From: an uncultured Bacteroidales bacterium
GTDB lineage: Bacteria > Bacteroidota > Bacteroidia > Bacteroidales > Paludibacteraceae
Assembly (NCBI GenBank): GCA_937910305.1
Contig: CALEPS010000005.1
Coordinates: forward strand, 1-8,954
Reading direction: 5' to 3'
Length of the DNA stretch: 8,954 nt
Below the pieces are notes generated by a model, which saw nothing but the letters and a program-made list of their open reading frames with translations, did no database searches and was not told where the DNA came from. This document shows positions 4,774-8,954 of this stretch, piece after piece (the stretch's first letter is position 1; each line of letters begins with the position of its first letter). Both the position numbers and the translations under genes were made by a program.

Positions 4774-7689
4774 TCAGTTGTTTTTTCTTGTGTATTCTCC
4801 ATCCGTTGCCATCCAAAGAATCTCAATGGGATGGTAGGCGTGTATGCCGGTGGTGTCGGCTATCTGGGTGCGGCAGGAGGTGCCCGGTGCAGCGACATAG
4901 ATAGAGGGATTCGATGCTTGGGCTTTCTTCAGAGCCGGTACCAGCGTGGTATTGGCTACGCGCATGGAGTCCTCATAGTGCTTCGCTTCGTAGCCGAAGG
5001 AACCCGCCATGCCGCAGCAGCCGGAAGGAATGACATGTACCTCTAATCCTTTGACGAGCCGCAGCAGCGAGGCGGTTTTCTCGATGCCTACCAACGCTTT
5101 CTGGTGGCAATGGCCGTGCAGCCACAGTTCGCCTTGCAGTTCGCCGAAAGCTTCTTGAGACAGCCGTCCGGCTTCCACTTCGCGCATCAGAAACTCGTCG
5201 TAGAGCAGGCAGTTATGACCCAGTTGTCGGGTATCCTCACGCAGGCTTTCGGGCACCAGACGCGGGTACTCGTCGCGGAAGGAGAGGATGCACGAAGGCT
5301 CGATACCCACCAGCGGCGTGTCAGCGGAGATGAGGTCTTTGAGCAGTTCCACATTGCGTTTTGCATAGCGAGAAGCCTGTTTGAGACAGCCCTTGCTGAT
5401 TGCCGCCCTACCGCTCTCTACGTGCTTGGGGATAACCACATGATAGCCGAAGCGTGTCAAGAGTTGGGCGAAACGCAATCCTAATTCTGCTTCCGAACGG
5501 TTTGTGAACTCGTCGGCGAAGAGATAGACGGTTTTAGTTGAAAGTTGAGAGTTGAAAGTTGAAAGTTGATTATTCACCAGCCACCGCATGGAGTGGCGGC
5601 TGAGGGTGGGAATATGCCGTTCGGCAGCGAAGCCTACTATCCGCTTGATAGCCGCCGAGGTCCAACGGTTGGTAGCAAAGAAATTATAGATACCGGGGAT
5701 AAGTCCTCCGAGCGTCTCGATGTCCGCCATGTGCGCTACCAGCCATGTGCGGAAAGGCACATGCGAGTGGTCGTACCGCTCTTGCAGGATCTCGCTTCTG
5801 AGACGCGTCATGTCCACGTTGCTCGGGCACTCGCTATGGCAGGCTTTGCACGCCAGACAGGAGTCCAGCACCGTTTTTACTTCCTCGGAATAGATGCCGT
5901 CCGGCGAGTTGGCAATCATCTCACGGAGCACGTTCGCCCTCGCGCGGGTGGAGAATAGTTCGTCGCCCGTTGCTTTGTAAGCCGGGCACATCGTACCGCC
6001 TATGACCGCCGACTTGCGGCAGTCCCCGGCACCGTTGCATTGCTCAAGCAGAGGGAGCCAACCCCTCCCCTTCCCTCCCCCCAAGGGAGGGGGAACTGAC
6101 TGCGGAGTATCAGTTGTGCCTTGAGGAGCGAACCTCAGATATTCGTCCATCGGCGGGGTGTCCACAATCTTACCCATATTGAATAGCCCTTCGGGGTCCC
6201 AGGTGCGTTTGAGGCTGCGCATCATCTCATAGACCTCCTTGCCGTACATCAGCGGGATAAACTCGCCCCGCAGGCGTCCGTCGCCGTGTTCGCCGGAGAG
6301 ACAGCCATGGTGTTTCTTCACCAGTGCCGCAGTCCGTTCTGCCACCTGACGGAAGAGTTGGCGGTCATGCTCTTTATGCAGGTCCAGCACCGGGCGCAGA
6401 TGCAGCTCGCCCGTAGATATATGTCCGTAATAGACGCAGTCCAGTCCCAGTTCCGCCATCATCGCCCGGAAGTCTTTCATGTAGGCTTCCATCCGCTCCG
6501 GCGCTACCGCGGTGTCTTCCACCACGCCGACGGGTTTGGCGTCGCCCGACATGGCTGACAGCACGCCCAAGCCTGCTTTACGCAGCGCCCATACGCGGCT
6601 CACGTCGTTGCCATAGACGGTGGTGACGGTATGCGGAATGCCGGACTGCTTCATCGCTTCCATGAACGCCTCAGCCTGCTTGTCCAGCGCCTCACGTGTC
6701 GCGGCTCTGAACTCCGCCACGATGATTGCAGCCGGCGTGCCATCGACAAAGAAGAGGTTCTTGCTTGCTTCTATGTTCGTGCGGGCGAGGTCGATGATCT
6801 TGCCGTCAACCAGTTCCACGGCGGTAGGCTGGCAACCCAATGCAATAAGGTTGGTGCGCCAGCTTTCGTCCATTCCGTTCAGGTGTACGCAGACCACCAT
6901 CTGCTCTTTCGGCGGCAAGACATCCAATGAGAGAGTGATCTCCGTCACGAAACAGAGGGTGCCTTCCGAGCCCGTGATGAGTGCAGGCAGGTTGAGGTCC
7001 CTGCCCTCGCCATAGACATCCAGACACTCGTCTATCGCATATCCGCACGAACGGCGGCGGATAGACTCGTCCGGAAAGGCATCCCGTACCGCCTGCATCA
7101 CTTGTCCGTCCTTCTGCCATCCGCGCAGTTGCGCCAAGATAGCATCCATCAAAGCCCCCTCTCCTTCGTACATCGTACATCCGTTCTTCGTACATTGCAC
7201 TTCGTGCATTGTTCCGTCCGCTAACATGACCCGCAGTCCCACTACATGGTGGCGCGTGGAGCCATAGACGAGGCTGTGCGTGCCGCAAGAGTTATTACCC
7301 ACCATGCCGCCTATGCAGCAGCGGTTGGAAGTAGAGGTCTCCGGCGAGAAGAACAGCCCGTACGGACGGAGCGCGATATTCAGTTCGTCACGCACTACGC
7401 CGGGTTGCACGCGGGCTATGCGCCGTTCGGGGTCGATGGAGAGGATACGGTTCATGTACCGGCTCACATCCACCACAATACCGCTGCCCACCACCTGACC
7501 GGCTATACTCGTTCCGCCGGCACGGGGAATGAGGTGCGTCTTGCGCCGGCGTGCTTCGTCTATCAGCGCACGCAGGTCGTCCTCCGTCTTGGGGTACGCC
7601 ACTGCCAGCGGCATCTCGCGATAGGCACTCGCGTCCGTGGCATACGCCATCCGGTGCAGCGCGTCGGTATGTAGCAGGGGAGCGGTCAT
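4774..7689 (-). CDS. FAD- and [4Fe-4S]-binding D-2-hydroxyacid dehydrogenase (YdiJ/GlcD-GlcF fusion type)
   Basis: A 971-residue flavoprotein that by family oxidises a D-2-hydroxy acid (D-lactate, glycolate, D-2-hydroxyglutarate) and passes electrons through iron-sulfur clusters to a carrier. An FAD_binding_4 (PCMH) domain covers ~26-255, with RAGGTSIAGQ (56-65) and GGMVGNNSCGTHSLVYGST (127-145). An FAD-oxidase C domain covers ~265-515, with GHISTGELHLRP (422-433) and GEHGDGRLRG (466-475). The Fe-S region covers ~545-640: C551, C557 and C568-Pro, then C611/C614/C617/C621-Pro. A CCG/heterodisulfide-reductase-like domain covers ~720-960, with EPSC800, HGHC861HQKAL, SGC891C892G and GTSC939. Length and order resemble E. 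coli YdiJ (about 1018 residues), so it carries both GlcD- and GlcF-like parts. Linkers contain three micro-repeat insertions (see repeats at 5537, 6053 and 7164). The ATG at 7689 lies 3 bp after the dipeptidase stop, indicating translational coupling. The exact substrate is unknown. Confidence 0.94.
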   Translation of the reverse strand: MTAPLLHTDALHRMAYATDASAYREMPLAVAYPKTEDDLRALIDEARRRKTHLIPRAGGTSIAGQVVGSGIVVDVSRYMNRILSIDPERRIARVQPGVVRDELNIALRPYGLFFSPETSTSNRCCIGGMVGNNSCGTHSLVYGSTRHHVVGLRVMLADGTMHEVQCTKNGCTMYEGEGALMDAILAQLRGWQKDGQVMQAVRDAFPDESIRRRSCGYAIDECLDVYGEGRDLNLPALITGSEGTLCFVTEITLSLDVLPPKEQMVVCVHLNGMDESWRTNLIALGCQPTAVELVDGKIIDLARTNIEASKNLFFVDGTPAAIIVAEFRAATREALDKQAEAFMEAMKQSGIPHTVTTVYGNDVSRVWALRKAGLGVLSAMSGDAKPVGVVEDTAVAPERMEAYMKDFRAMMAELGLDCVYYGHISTGELHLRPVLDLHKEHDRQLFRQVAERTAALVKKHHGCLSGEHGDGRLRGEFIPLMYGKEVYEMMRSLKRTWDPEGLFNMGKIVDTPPMDEYLRFAPQGTTDTPQSVPPPLGGGKGRGWLPLLEQCNGAGDCRKSAVIGGTMCPAYKATGDELFSTRARANVLREMIANSPDGIYSEEVKTVLDSCLACKACHSECPSNVDMTRLRSEILQERYDHSHVPFRTWLVAHMADIETLGGLIPGIYNFFATNRWTSAAIKRIVGFAAERHIPTLSRHSMRWLVNNQLSTFNSQLSTKTVYLFADEFTNRSEAELGLRFAQLLTRFGYHVVIPKHVESGRAAISKGCLKQASRYAKRNVELLKDLISADTPLVGIEPSCILSFRDEYPRLVPESLREDTRQLGHNCLLYDEFLMREVEAGRLSQEAFGELQGELWLHGHCHQKALVGIEKTASLLRLVKGLEVHVIPSGCCGMAGSFGYEAKHYEDSMRVANTTLVPALKKAQASNPSIYVAAPGTSCRTQIADTTGIHAYHPIEILWMATDGEYTRKNN
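5537..5570. repeat. 7-bp tandem repeat (gttgaaa) in the dehydrogenase gene
   Basis: Units gttgaaa, gttgaga, gttgaaa, gttgaaa and a partial gttga lie head to tail. On the coding strand they encode NQLSTFNSQLST (about residues 707-718), in the linker between the Fe-S region and the CCG domain. A gain or loss of one 7-bp unit would shift the frame and remove the CCG domain; three units would be neutral. Confidence 0.85.
6053..6098. repeat. G-rich palindromic micro-repeat inserted in frame in the dehydrogenase gene
   Basis: On the coding strand the tract reads as alternating C-rich and G-rich runs and encodes SVPPPLGGGKGRGWLPL (531-547), a low-complexity linker between the FAD-oxidase C domain and the first Fe-S cysteine (C551). 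Arms CCCTCC and GGAGGG can pair around a CTTGGGG loop. The 6062-6082 part has four G-runs on the coding strand with 1-, 2- and 1-base loops, a G-quadruplex pattern. Similar palindromic proline/glycine-encoding inserts are, to my knowledge, dispersed in many bacterial genomes. Confidence 0.7.
7164..7210. repeat. TACGA/TGCACGA micro-repeat inserted in the dehydrogenase gene
   Basis: The tract contains cttcgtacat twice (7164 and 7187), cgtacat between them, and a small inverted repeat tgcac-ttc-gtgca (7196-7208). It encodes MHEVQCTKNGCTMYE (161-175) in a surface-variable part of the FAD-binding domain, rich in Cys and Met compared with its surroundings. It resembles the intergenic tract at 3297-3320. 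Confidence 0.5.
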
Positions 7690-7692
7690 TGC

Positions 7693-8367
7693 CTATAATT
7701 GCTTTACAGGGAAGTCAAAATAAGTATCGGGGAAAGGCTCGTTGCGGAGCGTGAAATGCCACCACTCGCTGTCTATCGGCTCAAAGCCGTGACGGAGCAT
7801 CGCCTTGCGCAAGGTGAGACGGTTCTCGGACTGGCGGTAGAGCTTGCAGGGGTAGTCCGGGTGGCTCTCCTCGCCGAACCAATCAAACGGCGAGCCCATG
7901 TCCAACTCCTTGCCTGTAGCCGCATCGATGAGCGTCAGATCGACCGTCGAACCGCGCGAATGGGAAGAGCGCGCATAGATATAGCCCTGCTCAAAGAGCA
8001 GCGACTTGTCCACCATGGGGTAGAAAATCTTCTTCATCGCCGTGTCCTGCACGTTCTCCGCCCAGCGGATGAAATGGTTGACGGCGGTCTGCGGGCGGTA
8101 GGTGTCCCAAATCTTGAGGCGGTAGCCGTATGCTTTCAGTTCATCGCTGACGGCTTTGAGCGAGTCTGCCGCCTGGCGTGTCATGAGCGCCACCGGCTGC
8201 TCGTAGCCGTCGATACGTTCGCCTACGAAATTATACGTGCTGTAATAGCGGATCTCCAAAATCGCATCGGGAATGATGTCTGTCAGATTGACAAACGCAC
8301 TGCTGTCCTTCTCCGGCTCGGGAGCAGGCTGCTGTTTTTGGCACGAGAGCAACAATATAAGGGACAA
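7693..8367 (-). CDS. VanX/DdpX-type D-Ala-D-Ala dipeptidase, lipoprotein, 5' end damaged
   Basis: A zinc dipeptidase of the peptidase M15D family (VanX, DdpX) that cleaves D-alanyl-D-alanine. Counting from a TTG start at 8367 (224 codons), the catalytic elements are all present: R91 in WDTYRPQ, zinc ligands H136 and D143 in SSHSRGSTVDL, catalytic E201 and zinc ligand H204 in EWWHF. The N-terminus is a lipoprotein signal core, LSLILLLSC, with lipobox LLSC and Cys9, so the mature enzyme would be membrane-anchored in the periplasm. The basic n-region and a normal ATG are missing: upstream in frame there is RRRGIVPLS but no ATG, GTG or TTG for about 100 bases, and the DNA belongs to priA in another frame. 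The original start was probably a few codons further up and was lost at the junction. It ends 3 bp before the dehydrogenase ATG, so the two are translationally coupled. Confidence 0.88.
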   Translation of the reverse strand: MSLILLLSCQKQQPAPEPEKDSSAFVNLTDIIPDAILEIRYYSTYNFVGERIDGYEQPVALMTRQAADSLKAVSDELKAYGYRLKIWDTYRPQTAVNHFIRWAENVQDTAMKKIFYPMVDKSLLFEQGYIYARSSHSRGSTVDLTLIDAATGKELDMGSPFDWFGEESHPDYPCKLYRQSENRLTLRKAMLRHGFEPIDSEWWHFTLRNEPFPDTYFDFPVKQL

Positions 8368-8380
8368 AGGGACGATGCCA

Positions 8381-8552
8381 CGCCTTCGGGCTTGTTGTTG
8401 TGCACACGAAGCACTACCCCTGTGTAGATTTTGTTCTTTCCGAAGGGTACAACAACTCGACAGCCCCGCAAATCTCGTGTGGGTTGGAGGGTGGGTGGGA
8501 CGAGATAAGTGAAGCTGTCGAAAGGGATAGGAAGGATGATGTCTGCAAACAT
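8381..8552 (-). pseudogene. priA: priA fragment (primosomal protein N', N-terminal ~57 codons)
   Basis: Starting at ATG 8552, MFADIILPIPFDSFTYLVP, then GCRVVVPFGKNKIYTGVVLR, is the N-terminal 3'-end-binding domain of the PriA replication-restart helicase. PriA normally exceeds 700 residues, with helicase domains and zinc-binding cysteines, and none of that is here. Similarity stops after HNNKPEG at about 8381. The frame continues to a stop at 8283-8285 but the added residues are out-of-frame dipeptidase DNA. Either a deletion of over 2 kb joined priA to the dipeptidase gene, or the contig is chimeric. An in-frame ATG at 8576 would add eight residues not typical of PriA. Confidence 0.8.
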
Positions 8553-8603
8553 GATGCTTTCGGGATGCGACCGCATCGTATCATACGGAACCTTCTGATG
8601 TGT

Positions 8604-8954
8604 TTAGAACAGGTAGGTCAGAGAAATCTGATGGGTATTGTTCTTGAGTTTTCCCTTGATGGCTTGATTGCCAACGCCGATAACGGTGGTCTCTGCGGTT
8701 TCGCCAATACCGATGTTGTAGTTGTAGCCTACGCGAAGATGGCTGAGGACAGTGACACCTGCACCTACGTTCCAGGAGAATTCAGATTTCTTGAGTTCCC
8801 AGTCTTCTGTAAAGCCTTGGTAGTTAGAAAGTTTCCAGTTGCGGTCACCTACGTTCCGTGAAAACTGAGGCACTGTTGCGATATAAACGCTGGCGAGGCT
8901 GCTGAGGCCAATGGTGTATTTCAGGTTGATAGGGAGATCTACATAGTGGAGGGT
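8604..8954 (-). CDS. outer-membrane beta-barrel protein, C-terminal part (5' end outside window)
   Basis: The minus-strand frame is open from the window edge to TAA 8604-8606, giving at least 116 residues; the true start lies beyond 8954. It opens TLHYVDLPINLKYTIG, a pattern common in PorT/OMP_b-brl type barrels of Bacteroidetes, then shows alternating strand-like stretches (SEFSWNVGAGVTVLSHLRVGY, NTHQISLTYLF). The terminal aromatic F matches the beta-signal recognised by the BAM machinery, so the location is the outer membrane. Function (porin, adhesin or secretion part) cannot be told. An internal GTG at 8873 is not a credible start, since similarity continues upstream of it. It is followed 51 bp later by the priA fragment. 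Confidence 0.82.
   Translation of the reverse strand, partial: TLHYVDLPINLKYTIGLSSLASVYIATVPQFSRNVGDRNWKLSNYQGFTEDWELKKSEFSWNVGAGVTVLSHLRVGYNYNIGIGETAETTVIGVGNQAIKGKLKNNTHQISLTYLF

Noticed and set aside
4758..4826. Longer start for the permease fusion (ATG 4826)
   Set aside because: It would overlap the dehydrogenase by 53 bp and bury the lipoprotein signal that begins at 4757.
7699..8427. Plus-strand open frame of 242 codons opposite the dipeptidase
   Set aside because: Antisense to the conserved VanX catalytic motifs; no independent support.

Overview
The window reads as a Bacteroidales chromosome or contig (Bacteroides/Prevotella-like). This rests on a promoter hexamer of the TAnnTTTG type, absence of strong Shine-Dalgarno sequences, a fused amino-acid ABC permease typical of the phylum, an OMP_b-brl type outer-membrane protein, and several short dispersed repeats of a kind I associate with these genomes. 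The genus cannot be fixed from the sequence.

Layout. (1) Positions 1-2000 look clearly AT-richer than the rest (by eye, not computed). They carry one gene, a YhcG/DUF1016-type PD-(D/E)XK nuclease on the minus strand (358-1650), lying between two direct copies of a 65-bp repeat (1-65 and 1781-1845, one mismatch). The gene contains four in-frame hairpin-forming repeats. (2) Positions 1846-2220 hold no convincing gene but four separate clusters of degenerate repeats, all with an 11-bp period. (3) Positions 2221-8367 are a tightly packed minus-strand operon. In transcription order it encodes a VanX-like D-Ala-D-Ala dipeptidase lipoprotein, a 971-residue FAD/Fe-S dehydrogenase of the YdiJ/GlcD-GlcF type, a lipoprotein-type substrate-binding domain fused to a polar amino-acid permease, and its ATPase with a C-terminal extension. 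Gaps are 3, 16 and 26 bp. (4) Positions 8381-8552 are the first ~57 codons of priA, which break off and run directly into the dipeptidase signal-peptide region. (5) Positions 8604-8954 are the C-terminal end of an outer-membrane beta-barrel protein that continues past the window edge.

How the genes may work together (inference): the dipeptidase frees D-alanine or other amino acids in the periplasm, the ABC system imports an amino acid or related small ligand, and the dehydrogenase oxidises a D-2-hydroxy acid. The substrate of the transporter and the dehydrogenase cannot be read from sequence.

Most striking observations: the substrate-binding domain of the permease fusion is circularly permuted (lobe II precedes lobe I); the nuclease gene carries an array of perfect inverted repeats that are also a protein repeat, and is bracketed by long direct repeats; the dehydrogenase gene has absorbed three unrelated kinds of dispersed micro-repeat in frame, including a G-quadruplex motif and a 7-bp tandem repeat that could frameshift; and priA is truncated by an abrupt junction.
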